DNA of 64,000 nucleotides, from positions 62,001 through 126,000 of the forward strand of contig JAAWWE010000001.1 in the NCBI GenBank assembly GCA_021404525.1, given 5' to 3'. The notes below the pieces were generated by a model. That model was not told the DNA's origin and did no database searches. It saw only the letters and a program-made list of their open reading frames with translations. Both the position numbers and the translations under genes were made by a program. Shown here one piece after another: positions 34,714-44,785 of the stretch (positions are counted from its first letter, which is position 1; each line of letters starts with the position of its first letter). The stretch comes from Rhodobiaceae bacterium. GTDB lineage: Bacteria > Pseudomonadota > Alphaproteobacteria > Parvibaculales > Parvibaculaceae.

Positions 34714-35616
34714 CTAAATGGCGTTTTCCGCAGCGTAGCCTTGAAGCTCTGCCGCCAGGAAATCGACCAAAAGCCGGACCCGACGGCTTGCTCTCAGGTC
34801 CTCGTGATAGGCAAGCCACATTTCCATGGTGAATTCGAATTGACCATGAAATACAGGGCGCAGATCAGGGTCACGGCGGGCAATTCCAGCCTGACAGCCG
34901 CCGATGCCAGCCCCGGCCCTCAGCAACGCCAGCTGCGCGAGTTCTGAATCACTGCGCAGAGTAAATGTGTTGGGTGGTACGGATAGCTTTCCGATCCGGA
35001 TAAGGTCCAGAATCCGCGAATTGTCGTCATATCCGATCACCGCCATGCCTGTAATGTCTGCGAGAGAGCTGGGCAGGGGGTGATCGGCAAGATAGGACGT
35101 ATGGGCATAGAGATTGACCCGCGCATTTCCGACATGGCGCGCCACCAAGGCTGCCTGTGCGGGCCGGGCCATGCGAAGCGCTATATCCGCATCACGCCTC
35201 AACAGATCTTGCTGACGGTCATCCAGATTGAGCTCTATATCGATATGGGGATATTGCGCGTGGAAGCGGGCGAGCATGGCAGGGAGTACTTCCGCGCCCA
35301 TGATCTCACTAGAGGTGAGCCGCACCGTGCCGCGTTCCTCCGCAGCTTCCCCGCTTGAGGTGCGGAGAAGGGCAGCGGCAGCGGCCTCCATGGTCTCTAC
35401 ATGGGGCAAAAGCTCCAGCGCGGCGTCCGTCGGCGCGAGGCCCATCCGAGAGCGGGTAAAGAGCGGGGTCTCGAGTGCCGCCTCAAGCCCGTCAATATGG
35501 CGCCCGAGCGTCGGCTGCGTGAGCTTCAGCGAGGCAGCGGCGGCAGACAAGCTGCCCTCACGCATGACTGCGAGGAAGGATCTATAGAGTGCCCAATCTG
35601 GTTCAATCTCATTCAT
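34714..35616 (-). CDS. LysR-family transcriptional regulator
   Basis: The 300-residue protein has a winged helix-turn-helix at residues 10-65 (AVMREGSLSAAAASLKLTQPTLGRHIDGLE) and a periplasmic-binding-like effector domain after residue 90 (GTVRLTSSEIMGAEVLP...). It is transcribed away from an SDR gene at 35710, with a 93-bp AT-rich gap between. LysR proteins usually control such a divergent neighbour, so that SDR is the likely target. The glutaryl-CoA genes downstream are a second option. The inducer is unknown. Confidence 0.9.
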   Translation of the reverse strand: MNEIEPDWALYRSFLAVMREGSLSAAAASLKLTQPTLGRHIDGLEAALETPLFTRSRMGLAPTDAALELLPHVETMEAAAAALLRTSSGEAAEERGTVRLTSSEIMGAEVLPAMLARFHAQYPHIDIELNLDDRQQDLLRRDADIALRMARPAQAALVARHVGNARVNLYAHTSYLADHPLPSSLADITGMAVIGYDDNSRILDLIRIGKLSVPPNTFTLRSDSELAQLALLRAGAGIGGCQAGIARRDPDLRPVFHGQFEFTMEMWLAYHEDLRASRRVRLLVDFLAAELQGYAAENAI

Positions 35617-35709
35617 ACAAAAAAGTATAGATAAACCACGTAATTAGGCAATTTATATTCATGCACGTTTCACGCATATCAGAAGGGCAATCAAAACGGA
35701 GCAAGTCTG

Positions 35710-36723
35710 ATGAAACAAGCAAGCCAGCCCTCTTCAAAAACCCTTCTCATCATTGGTGCCACAGGTGGTATCGGCAGTGAGATAGCCAAATCCTTTGCTC
35801 GTGGCGGCTGGACCGTCCGCGCCCTTGCCCGAAAGCCGAAGGAAGCCGCAAAAAAGTTTGATCACCTCGGCATCGCAGAATGGCGGAAGGGTGACGCCTT
35901 GAAATTAAAAGACGTGCTCAAAGCGGCGAAGGGCGTGGACGCAATCTTCCATGGTGCCAACCCGCCCGGCTATCAGAAGTGGCGGGAGCGCGCGGTGCCC
36001 ATGCTCGCCAACGCGATTGCGGCCGCTAAAGCGGAAGAGGTCCGGCTGCTTTTCCCGGGCAACGTCTATAATTTCGGGCCGGACGCCTGGCCACTGCTCT
36101 CTGAGACCTCTCCGCAAAATCCCCTGACCAAGAAAGGTGCCATCCGCGTGGAGATGGAACAGATGATGGTGGATGCGGGCATCAAGTCCCTCACCGTGCG
36201 GGCAGGGGACTTTTTCGGCGCTCATGCGCCGGGCTCTTGGTTGCCGAATGCGATAGTGAAGCCCGGCAAAGAGATTAAGTCGGTTGTCTATCCAGGCCTG
36301 CACGACAAGGGCCATGCCTGGGCTTACCTGCCGGATCTAGCTGAAACATTCCGTCAGCTGATGGAACAAGAGCAGCGATTGGGTCGGAACGACATGTTTC
36401 ACTTCCGTGGGCACGTCTTCGACCAGGGCGTTGATATGGCAAAAGCGATTGCCCGCGCTGCGGGCGATGAGAACATGAAGGTGAAAAAGATGCCTTGGGG
36501 CCTGATCCGCTTCGCATCGCCCTTTGTGCGCATGCTGCGCGAATTGCTGGAGATGCGGTATCTCTGGAAGGAAACGGTCGCGCTCGACAATGCAAAGCTC
36601 GTTGCGTTTTTAAGCGACGAGCCCCACACGCCACTTGATAGGGCGCTTGCGCAATCGCTTGAAGGCATGGGCTGCCTCAAAAGCCCTGCGTCTCAAAGCA
36701 CCGCTCAAGAAGTGACTGTATAG
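35710..36723 (+). CDS. Atypical SDR / NAD(P)-binding oxidoreductase
   Basis: The 337-residue protein opens with LLIIGATGGIGSEIAKSFARGG, a classic Rossmann loop. The region of the active site, FPGNVYNFGPD and later KKGAIRVEMEQM, lacks a clear YxxxK, so it belongs with atypical or NmrA-like members. The C-terminal 40 residues are polar. GGAG precedes the ATG by 8 nt. It is divergent from the LysR gene and convergent with the diguanylate cyclase, so it is a single-gene unit. Reaction and substrate are unknown. Confidence 0.75.
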   Translation: MKQASQPSSKTLLIIGATGGIGSEIAKSFARGGWTVRALARKPKEAAKKFDHLGIAEWRKGDALKLKDVLKAAKGVDAIFHGANPPGYQKWRERAVPMLANAIAAAKAEEVRLLFPGNVYNFGPDAWPLLSETSPQNPLTKKGAIRVEMEQMMVDAGIKSLTVRAGDFFGAHAPGSWLPNAIVKPGKEIKSVVYPGLHDKGHAWAYLPDLAETFRQLMEQEQRLGRNDMFHFRGHVFDQGVDMAKAIARAAGDENMKVKKMPWGLIRFASPFVRMLRELLEMRYLWKETVALDNAKLVAFLSDEPHTPLDRALAQSLEGMGCLKSPASQSTAQEVTV

Positions 36724-36731
36724 AGGAGCAC

Positions 36732-37913
36732 TCAACCGGCTTGGCTGTGCAAGTTTTGTTCTTGCTGCAGGGCACCATCTTGATCGCTCGAAGAGAGCAG
36801 AGGGTTGTCGATGCATACGAGGCCAGGTTTGCCGCCCTTGTTGCGCTGCTTGGCCTTGTACATGCTCTGATCCGCCTGGGTGACAAGCTCTTCGATGGTA
36901 CAAAACTGCGTCGGGCCTGTTGTGGCAATGCCCACGCTGGCCCCGCAGGGGGAACTGGCTTCCTCATACATGAGTTCTGCAAATCGTTCGGCAATATCAA
37001 GAGCGGCCGAGGCGGGAGCGTCCGGCATGAGAACGCAGAACTCATCACCGCCCAATCGGCAGACAATATCGCTCTCCCTTGAAGCACCAGCCAGATGGCG
37101 CGCCACCTTGACCAGCAAATCGTCACCCACCTGATGACCCAAAGTATCGTTCAGAAGTTTGAAGTCATTAATGTCAATATAGAGAAGGGAGAGCGGGCGG
37201 TTCGCCCGTTGAGCGCCCGACATTTCCCGCTTGGCATGCTCACCAAAGGCGCGCTTATTGTTGACGCCCGTGAGCTCATCAGTAAGCGTGAGCTCTTTCA
37301 TTTGATGGGTGCGCAGGGCCACTTCTTCTTCAAGACCGCGTGCATAGGCCGCGGTCTCCTCTTGCGCGGCAGAGACCTCAGTGCTGAGGGCATTAATGTA
37401 AGTGTCAAAGACCAGTTGTGAATCAAAGAAGAGGATCTTTTGGATGGCTTCCTTCCGCGCATGAAGCTCAATGGGGCTCTCGGATATTTCGTCCATGATG
37501 GCGCAGAGCACTACATTCAAACGTCGAAGCGCTGACAGGAAAAATTTGGGTGTAACACCGATGCGCCAATGTACTTTGCCGACGCGCAGGCGGGAGTTCA
37601 CATAGTCATTGTCATATACACCACCGAACAGCTCGACGATGTAGTTCCGCATCGCGCCTTTCAGGCGGGAGAGTGTTTCTGCATCGCCAATAATCAGGGC
37701 GATTTCAGGGTCATCGACTTGCCGGGCGTAGAACTCATCTATGGCCCAGTCCAGACGCTCGGTCACAGCAGTTTTGCAGGACAGCAATATCGCGACATCT
37801 TCGCCTTTAAGGTCAAAAAGCTGTTTGCGTTTCTCGATCTCCCGGTCGGAGAACTTCATCTGCTCCGCGAGCGTTTGTTCCACAATCCTCATGCCACTAG
37901 TCCCCAAGCTCAT
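36732..37913 (-). CDS. Globin-coupled diguanylate cyclase
   Basis: The 393-residue cytoplasmic protein has an N-terminal sensor globin (residues 20-165) with VGKVHWRIGVTP, where His115 is the expected proximal heme ligand. A short coiled linker follows (170-205), then a GGDEF domain with GGDEF at 288-292 and an RESD inhibitory site at 279-282. It should make cyclic di-GMP in response to oxygen or another gas bound to heme, as in DosC- and PccGCS-type proteins, with product feedback. It is a single-gene unit. Starts at 37913 or seven codons later are both possible. Confidence 0.92.
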   Translation of the reverse strand: MSLGTSGMRIVEQTLAEQMKFSDREIEKRKQLFDLKGEDVAILLSCKTAVTERLDWAIDEFYARQVDDPEIALIIGDAETLSRLKGAMRNYIVELFGGVYDNDYVNSRLRVGKVHWRIGVTPKFFLSALRRLNVVLCAIMDEISESPIELHARKEAIQKILFFDSQLVFDTYINALSTEVSAAQEETAAYARGLEEEVALRTHQMKELTLTDELTGVNNKRAFGEHAKREMSGAQRANRPLSLLYIDINDFKLLNDTLGHQVGDDLLVKVARHLAGASRESDIVCRLGGDEFCVLMPDAPASAALDIAERFAELMYEEASSPCGASVGIATTGPTQFCTIEELVTQADQSMYKAKQRNKGGKPGLVCIDNPLLSSSDQDGALQQEQNLHSQAG

Positions 37914-38062
37914 GGTCCAACTGGTTTGGGATCAAGCCTAGTCCGATAGTCTTAAGAGAAATAAAAGCAATGTTTTACAAAAAGACCGATCGCTAGATTT
38001 TGCCTAAGCGGCGCCAGGGCAGGAGCGCTTATGGTTAATTTTTAGTTGCGACGTGAGAGGGG

Positions 38063-38099
38063 ACAAAAAAAAGCCCCGCAGATGTATCCCGCGGGGCTT
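38063..38099 (-). terminator. Rho-independent terminator of the 38124 gene
   Basis: On the minus strand AAGCCCCGC pairs with GCGGGGCTT over a 11-nt loop and is followed at once by a run of eight T. It lies 25 nt past the stop of the nitronate monooxygenase gene. Confidence 0.9.
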
Positions 38100-38123
38100 G
38101 TCATTCCTTACAGCGAGCTTTGG

Positions 38124-39095
38124 TTAGCTGGCCTTGGCGTTGAATTGTTCGCGGGCTTCGTCAAACTCTGCCTTCATGCGGGCAACTAGGTCTGCCACGG
38201 GCGGCGCATCATTGATCAGGCCGATGCCCTGGCCACAGCCCCAAATGTCTTTCCAGGCCTTCTGCTTCATATTGCCGCCGGACCCAAAGTTCATTTTGGA
38301 TTTGTCAGCTGTGGGCAGGTTTTCGGGGTCAAGGCCGGCCTCTGCGATGGAGGGCGCAAGGTAGTTGCCATGCACACCTGTAAAGAGGTTTGAGTAGATA
38401 ATGTCGTCGGCAGCGTATTTTTGCAGCGCTTCTTTATAGGCTGCGTCGGCATTTGCTTCTTCCGTCGAAATGAAGCGCGACCCGATATAGGCAAGGTCCG
38501 CCCCAAGCGCGAGGGCTGAGGCCACTGAGAAGCCATCAGAGATGGAGCCGGACAGAAGGATCGTGCCGTCAAACCATTCCTTCACTTCCCGCACCAGCGC
38601 GAAGGGGGAGAGCGTGCCCGCATGTCCGCCCGCACCGGCGCAAACGAGGATCAAACCGTCAACGCCTTGTTCAGCGGCCTTCTTGGCGTGCTTCACATTA
38701 ATGACGTCATGGAAAACTTTCCCACCATAAGAGTGGGCGGCTTCCACAATCTCTGCAGGCGGACGAAGCGACGTGATGATGATCGGCACTTCGTGCTTGG
38801 TGCAGACCTCCATGTCATGCATCAGACGATTATTAGACGAGTGGCAGATCTGGTTCACTGCAAACGGCGCCACCTTCTTGTCCGGGTTCGCCGCCTGGTA
38901 TTCCGCAAGTTCTGTCTTGATGCGGATGATCCACTCTTCCAGAACAGGTTCTGGACGCGCGTTCAAAGCAGGGAAGGACCCGACAATCCCTGCCTTACAC
39001 TGAGCGATGACAAGTTCTGGTCCTGACACGATGAAGAGCGGCGAGCCCACCACCGGGATTTCCAGCGAATTTTGTAAGACAGGAGGTAGCGACAT
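38124..39095 (-). CDS. Nitronate monooxygenase-type FMN oxidoreductase
   Basis: The 323-residue TIM-barrel protein belongs to the 2-nitropropane dioxygenase family: FIVSGPELVIAQCKAG at the start, APFAVNQI, LILVCAGAGGHAGTL, and ISDGFSVASALALGADLAYIGSRF for FMN phosphate binding. Such enzymes oxidise nitronates, or act as enoyl reductases in some branches. It is a one-gene unit with its own terminator. A second family member at 40338-41336 shares only the fold-level motifs, so they are not a recent duplication. The LysR gene between them is oriented to serve either. Confidence 0.85.
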   Translation of the reverse strand: MSLPPVLQNSLEIPVVGSPLFIVSGPELVIAQCKAGIVGSFPALNARPEPVLEEWIIRIKTELAEYQAANPDKKVAPFAVNQICHSSNNRLMHDMEVCTKHEVPIIITSLRPPAEIVEAAHSYGGKVFHDVINVKHAKKAAEQGVDGLILVCAGAGGHAGTLSPFALVREVKEWFDGTILLSGSISDGFSVASALALGADLAYIGSRFISTEEANADAAYKEALQKYAADDIIYSNLFTGVHGNYLAPSIAEAGLDPENLPTADKSKMNFGSGGNMKQKAWKDIWGCGQGIGLINDAPPVADLVARMKAEFDEAREQFNAKAS

Positions 39096-39223
39096 GGATC
39101 AATCTCCAAACGATCTGGTTTAACGTTGTTGAGCGGGAATATAGAGCGGTTCTTGGCGACTGACAGGTTCGTTTATGATCAGGTCGATGTCACTTCTTGA
39201 ACAGTGTGCCGGCCCCAGTGACG

Positions 39224-40132
39224 CTAGGAAACCCGACCAAGCAGGTGGTCCCGGTCCTGTTTGCCGCGCTCGGCAATAAAATCAAAAACGGTGGCGACGG
39301 GCTCGGTCTGGCGCAGATCCGGATGAGCGAGCAGCCAGACGTCTGTGGCGCTGAACAATTTGTCCGGCGCAATCCGCACCAGGTCTGGATGCTGGTCGCC
39401 GATGAGGCAGGTGAGCACGGATATACCGACCCCTTGGCGCACGGCACGCAGCTGATCGGCGGTGGACGAGCATCGCAGCCAGGTAGGTGCGTCTCGGGTT
39501 ACATGGTTGGACCATTTGTTGAGGTCGGTCTCTGCCGCTGCGCCGGAAAATCCAATCACAGTGTGAGAGGCCCATTCTTCTCTAGCAGAGGGAAGCCCGT
39601 GTTTTTCCACGTAATCTTTGGACGCGTAGAAGGCGACGCCGACGCGGGCGATCTTCTTGCCGACCAGATTCTCCTGACCGGGTCCATATAACCGGATCAC
39701 GATGTCTGCTTCGCGCCGGCGCACACTGGCCGGCCAGGCGTCGGTAACATATTCCATCTCAATATCTGGATAGGTCTCGTGGAACTCCTGCATGTGCGGC
39801 ATCAGCCAATACCCGGCCAGCGTCGCAGCGGTGGAAACCCGCACCACGCCCTTGGGGCTTTCGCCCTCTGCCGCTGCGATACGTTCTGCCCGCAGAGCGG
39901 CGGACGCCATGAGGTCTGCTTCATGCTTCAGATGGTCACCGGCGGGGGTAAGGGCATACCCATCGGCATCCCGGACGAACAGCTTCTGCCCGAGGTGCCG
40001 TTCAAGCTCCGCAATATGTCTCCCCACCGTGGCGTGGCTTAGTTTGAGCCGTCGTCCGGCAGCGGAATGCGACCCGGCATCGGCGACAGCCAGGAAGGTG
40101 CGAAAGAGATTCCAATCAGCGCCCGTGTTCAT
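39224..40132 (-). CDS. LysR-family transcriptional regulator
   Basis: The protein of about 302 residues has an N-terminal helix-turn-helix (DWNLFRTFLAVADAGSHSAAGRRLKLSHATVGRHIAEL shape) followed by the LysR effector domain (GVVRVSTAATLAGYWLMP...). I use the ATG at 40132, eight codons before the conserved N-terminal helix; the longer start at 40153 is possible. It is divergent from the nitronate monooxygenase gene at 40338 over a 205-bp gap, which makes that gene its probable target. Confidence 0.9.
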   Translation of the reverse strand: MNTGADWNLFRTFLAVADAGSHSAAGRRLKLSHATVGRHIAELERHLGQKLFVRDADGYALTPAGDHLKHEADLMASAALRAERIAAAEGESPKGVVRVSTAATLAGYWLMPHMQEFHETYPDIEMEYVTDAWPASVRRREADIVIRLYGPGQENLVGKKIARVGVAFYASKDYVEKHGLPSAREEWASHTVIGFSGAAAETDLNKWSNHVTRDAPTWLRCSSTADQLRAVRQGVGISVLTCLIGDQHPDLVRIAPDKLFSATDVWLLAHPDLRQTEPVATVFDFIAERGKQDRDHLLGRVS

Positions 40133-40301
40133 ATGCGATCTCAACTTGTGCAATTATGAACGGTAATGTGGAGCGCCCGAGCGGAAAATTCAAGGTGCGA
40201 CTGCGTTTAGGATCAAGGAACACGAGCGGGGATGCATGGACGCCCACGATTTGCTAAATCTGGAGCATCGGAATTTTTGGGTCGGCCTGAAGCAGACATA
40301 A

Positions 40302-41336
<1,035 letters not shown>

Positions 41337-41356
41337 TTTGATCTGTCGATTTGTTA

Positions 41357-41388
41357 GGGGCCTGGCAGCCATGCCGGGCCCTTTTTTT
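41357..41388 (+). terminator. Rho-independent terminator of the 40338 gene
   Basis: GGGCCTGGCA at 41358-41367 pairs with TGCCGGGCCC at 41372-41381 with one wobble, followed by seven T. The T-run overlaps the stop codon of the convergent hypothetical gene. Confidence 0.9.
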
Positions 41389-41722
41389 ATATGCCCGACA
41401 GGGCTTGCACCTCCTGGCGTAAGGCACGCCTGAGTTTAGGGGCCGTCTTTTGAACCCACTCAGGTTCCCGGTGGCGAACCATGAGCCAGAGTAGTGATTT
41501 TACGTCCCAATAGGTCGCGTCGATCAAGCCCGGTTCCTTGGCATCCCGTTTAAAATGCCAATGGACCGAGTTCGGGTATTTTTTCCGTGAATAGCTGCCA
41601 ATATGCGAAATGTAGAGGCCGACCCGCTCCGCCGCCCGTTCGACGACGCCCATCATCTGATCTCGCGTAAGGCCATCAGGCAAATCTACATACATATCTG
41701 TCGATTTCTTCTCTTTGCTCAT
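41387..41722 (-). CDS. Conserved-looking hypothetical protein (111 aa)
   Basis: I do not recognise the family. The ATG at 41722 has a good ribosome site (GGAGG, 5 nt away), better than two earlier in-frame ATGs. The protein is soluble and basic, with a VDLPDGLTRDQMMGVVERAAERVG helix region, a YPNSVHWHF strand and a Lys/Arg-rich C-terminal helix. Aromatic residues are frequent (Trp in WHF, YWDV, LLWLM, WVQK). It is single-copy between two convergent ends, with its stop inside a terminator. Confidence 0.65.
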   Translation of the reverse strand: MSKEKKSTDMYVDLPDGLTRDQMMGVVERAAERVGLYISHIGSYSRKKYPNSVHWHFKRDAKEPGLIDATYWDVKSLLWLMVRHREPEWVQKTAPKLRRALRQEVQALSGI

Positions 41723-41846
41723 TCCTGCCTCCATATGTGTGGGGGGAAATGACATAGATACTTTTGATTTGGTGCAAGCCCTGAATTTCGAGGGTGCGGA
41801 GCAGGTGATCTGGCGCTAGTCTTTGTGGCACCAAGGGGGAGAAGAC

Positions 41847-42719
41847 ATGGCGCAAACACAGGTTTCAGGTTTTCAGTCTATTGAAGTGAGCCCACATGCC
41901 GACGGGTTTGGTGCAGGCATCGCTGGTCTCGATATCTCAAAGCCCTTGTCGGCGGAAACTCTCCAAGAGGTGAAAGACGCTTGGGCAGCCCACGGCGTGA
42001 TTTATTTCCCTGACCAACCCCTGACGCTCGATGAGCTGGAGGCCTTCACGCTTCAGTTTGGGGAGTTTGGCGAAGACCCGTTCATCAAGTCCATGGAAGG
42101 CCGGCCCCACGTGCTCGAATTGCGCCGCGAGCCAGATGAGAAAGCCACCAATTTCGGCGCGGGCTGGCATTCAGACTGGAGCTTCCAGGAGGCGCCGCCC
42201 GCTGGAACGATCCTGCATTCCGAAGTAACGCCCCCCGTAGGCGGCGATACGCTCTATGCCGATGGCACAAGAGCCTATGAGGATCTGTCTGTTGAGATGA
42301 AGGCACGTCTTGAGGGGTTGATGGCGATCCACAGCGCCATACTACCGTATGGCTCAAAGGGCCTGTTTGCGCAGGAGACCGAAAAACGCACGATGAAAAT
42401 CATTTCGTCTACCAAGGCGGAAACCAAACAGCTTCATCCCCTTGTGCGCACCCATCCGGTGACAGGCCGCAAGGCTCTCTTTGTGAGTCCGACCTACACA
42501 ATCGGTATTGACGGAATGGAAGAGGGCGAGGCCCAGTCGCTCTTAGGCGAACTCTTCGCTCATATGGTGCAGGATAAATATGTCTATCGCCACAAATGGC
42601 GGCAGAACATGCTGACCCTTTGGGACAATCGCTGTTGTCTGCATTTGGCAGACGGGGGCTATGACGGGCATTTGCGGGTCATGCATCGTACGACGATTGC
42701 CGGCGATGTGCCTGCATAA
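41847..42719 (+). CDS. TauD/TfdA-family 2-oxoglutarate dioxygenase
   Basis: The protein of about 290 residues has the TauD signature: GWHSDWSFQEAPP with the HxD metal pair, a GGDTLYADG loop, and WDNRCCLHLADGGYDGHLRVMHRTTI with the distal His and the 2-oxoglutarate-binding Arg. GGGGAG sits 5 nt before the ATG at 41847. TauD enzymes hydroxylate sulfonates, aryloxy acids, sulfate esters or carnitine-like compounds; nothing nearby fixes the substrate. It stands alone, convergent with the GNAT gene. Confidence 0.9.
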   Translation: MAQTQVSGFQSIEVSPHADGFGAGIAGLDISKPLSAETLQEVKDAWAAHGVIYFPDQPLTLDELEAFTLQFGEFGEDPFIKSMEGRPHVLELRREPDEKATNFGAGWHSDWSFQEAPPAGTILHSEVTPPVGGDTLYADGTRAYEDLSVEMKARLEGLMAIHSAILPYGSKGLFAQETEKRTMKIISSTKAETKQLHPLVRTHPVTGRKALFVSPTYTIGIDGMEEGEAQSLLGELFAHMVQDKYVYRHKWRQNMLTLWDNRCCLHLADGGYDGHLRVMHRTTIAGDVPA

Positions 42720-42759
42720 GATTGCCTGGTAGGCAACGGTTGACGGCAGGTGCGCCGGA

Positions 42760-43275
42760 TTAGTCTTCTGGATATTCATCCCCAAAGGCAGGCGCGAACT
42801 GCAGCTCGCCGATTGGAGTCGGACCGTTAAAGACGATCCATTGTATGAACTGCTTGTCCAATGAGCCGTAGCCGAGATTCCCGTCGCTTTGGAAGCCGAG
42901 GCGACTGTAAATATCGGGATTGCCCGTGAGCACGCATCCGGTTGCGCCATCTTCTTCCAGCATCTTTAAGCCTGTTTCCACCAACTGACGCCCGATCCCC
43001 TGCTTTTGAATATTTGGGTGAACAGAAACAGGGCCAAGGCCAAACCAACCATCGTGGCGGCCATTGATGGTGGCTGGAGAGAAAGCGATGTGTCCGACTA
43101 TCTCGCCGTTAATCTCGGCGACCAAGGAGATCGTGAGGTCTCCGTCTTTGCGCAATTCGGTGACAAGAGGCGCCTCGGTCCCATCGCTAAAGAACATTGG
43201 CTCAAATGCAATGCGCGTGAGCTCATAAATGGCCGCTTCATCTCCTGGTTTTTCGGAGCGTATCTCTATGGGCAT
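42760..43275 (-). CDS. GNAT-family N-acetyltransferase
   Basis: The 171-residue protein has the GNAT fold: IRSEKPGDEAAIYELTRIAF at the start, IVGHIAFSPATI for the central strands, GPVSVHPNIQKQGIGRQLVETGLKML with the acetyl-CoA pyrophosphate loop (QKQGIG), and a YSRLGFQ stretch. YhbS-type members look like this. It is the last gene of a minus-strand run from the beta-lactamase-like gene at 46030. The acceptor is unknown. Confidence 0.87.
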   Translation of the reverse strand: MPIEIRSEKPGDEAAIYELTRIAFEPMFFSDGTEAPLVTELRKDGDLTISLVAEINGEIVGHIAFSPATINGRHDGWFGLGPVSVHPNIQKQGIGRQLVETGLKMLEEDGATGCVLTGNPDIYSRLGFQSDGNLGYGSLDKQFIQWIVFNGPTPIGELQFAPAFGDEYPED

Positions 43276-43280
43276 GTTCG

Positions 43281-44186
43281 CTACGTTCCCAGAACCAAGA
43301 CGATAAGGCCACCGATAATCAACAACACGCCGGCAACTTCCTTCGCATTTGCCCGTTCTCGAAACCAGAACCAGGAGACGGCAAAGGTGAAGACCAGTTC
43401 AATCTGGCCGAGCGCGCGCACATAAGCCGCATTCTGAAGTGTCATGGCGGTAAACCATCCAACTGAGCCCAGGGCACCGGCAACGCCGATGGCAAGCGAG
43501 GCAGGCCAGTTCTTCAATGTGGCGATGAGCGAGGCGCGGTCTTTCCACACAAGCCAGCCTGTCATCAGCACCGTTTGGATGGTGAGAACCACCGCGAGGG
43601 TGACGGCGGCGGGGACCAGAAACCCGTCCATGCCAAGAGACAGGGAACCAGCCCGATAGCAGACCGCGGCGACGCCATAGGCAGCCCCCGACCCGATCCC
43701 CATGAGCGCCGCCCTTTCAGTGAGCGATGTGACCAGCGCTGACGGCGAGGCTTCAGTTCGGGCCATGGAGATGGCGATCACACCCACAAGGCTGACAGCG
43801 ATGCCTATACCCGCGCCGAGCGTAATGGTCTCGCCGAAAACAAAAATACCAAACAGGGCGGTCTGGACGGTTTCTGTTTTCGAATAGGTGGTTCCCACAA
43901 CAAAGTTGCGATGGGCGAATAGGGCGACGAGCAGAACCGTTCCGATAATCTGTGCAATACCGCCGACTGTCGCGTAAACAAAAAATTCAGTGGGCGGCGC
44001 AGAGAGGCTGACGTCCGACGTGACCAGCAAGGCCCACAGATAGAGGATCGCAACCGGCAAGCCGAAGAGGAAGCGAACATAGGTGGCGCTCGTGGCGGTC
44101 AGATCCTGCGCCAATTGTCGCTGAAGCGCTGAGCGCAGATTCTGCAGGAAGGCGGCTGCAATCGTGATGGGGATCCATAAGGGCAT
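43281..44186 (-). CDS. DMT-superfamily (EamA) transporter
   Basis: The 301-residue protein is almost wholly hydrophobic with about ten membrane helices in two repeats, as in EamA-type drug/metabolite transporters. It starts PLWIPITIAAAFLQNLRSALQ and ends in a helix LLIIGGLIVLVLGT. Its ATG shares one base with the stop of the GrpB gene, and the GNAT gene follows after 5 nt, so the three are co-translated. Likely exports or imports small metabolites; the substrate is unknown. Confidence 0.88.
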   Translation of the reverse strand: MPLWIPITIAAAFLQNLRSALQRQLAQDLTATSATYVRFLFGLPVAILYLWALLVTSDVSLSAPPTEFFVYATVGGIAQIIGTVLLVALFAHRNFVVGTTYSKTETVQTALFGIFVFGETITLGAGIGIAVSLVGVIAISMARTEASPSALVTSLTERAALMGIGSGAAYGVAAVCYRAGSLSLGMDGFLVPAAVTLAVVLTIQTVLMTGWLVWKDRASLIATLKNWPASLAIGVAGALGSVGWFTAMTLQNAAYVRALGQIELVFTFAVSWFWFRERANAKEVAGVLLIIGGLIVLVLGT

Positions 44187-44764
44187 CAGCTGTCCGGTCC
44201 AGCAGGCCGTTCCGGCGCGCCCAGCTCGCGAAGAACACCTTCAATGAAGTCACTCTTTGAGCGCGCATAGCTGTCCACATCATTGGGAAAGCGTGCGGCC
44301 AGCTCTTCTTTCATGCCTTGATAAGCTGCCAGGAGTTTTGGATCGGACCTGAGCGCATCACGAAAAACCAGATGCCGTTCAATCTCGATATGGCCTGTCT
44401 CGAACATGTGCACATTCACGTCAACATCGCCTTTGCGACGGAAGAAATGACGGCCTTCAATCCCATAGGCGCCGAAATAAAGGAAGCCCAATGGTTCCAA
44501 TAAGGGCACGAGCGACGGGCCGTCCTCGTGGCGTCGCAGCTCCGGCATCATGTCGATTAGGGGCTTGGCAGCAAGCCCCGGCACGCTCGTGCTGCCAATG
44601 TGATGGATGGTAACGAACTTGTCAGCACAGACCGCCTTCATTTGCGCCGCCAGACCTGCGAACTGATCCGCCCAAGCGCTGTCATGGGCGGCGAGCACCA
44701 CTGGGTCGGCCGCATGTTTTTTAAGCGAAGCTTGTGCTGCTTCGCTCAAGGCTTTGTCTGCCAT
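44186..44764 (-). CDS. GrpB-family nucleotidyltransferase-fold protein
   Basis: The protein of about 192 residues has VTIHHIGSTSVPGLAAKPLIDMMPELR, the GS...D signature of the GrpB/UPF0157 family of the nucleotidyltransferase superfamily, then GIEGRHFFRRKGDVDVNVHMFE and HLVFRDALRSDPKLLAAYQGMK. The family has no settled reaction; members are sometimes fused to CoaE. The ATG at 44764 avoids five non-conserved residues of a longer frame. It lies 21 nt after the beta-lactamase-like gene. Confidence 0.88.
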   Translation of the reverse strand: MADKALSEAAQASLKKHAADPVVLAAHDSAWADQFAGLAAQMKAVCADKFVTIHHIGSTSVPGLAAKPLIDMMPELRRHEDGPSLVPLLEPLGFLYFGAYGIEGRHFFRRKGDVDVNVHMFETGHIEIERHLVFRDALRSDPKLLAAYQGMKEELAARFPNDVDSYARSKSDFIEGVLRELGAPERPAGPDS

Positions 44765-44785
44765 GATGTCTCGCTTCAAACAGGC

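Noticed and set aside
42722..42736. Hairpin TTGCCT / AGGCAA between convergent genes as a terminator
   Set aside because: Only six base pairs and no T-run on either side; too weak to call.
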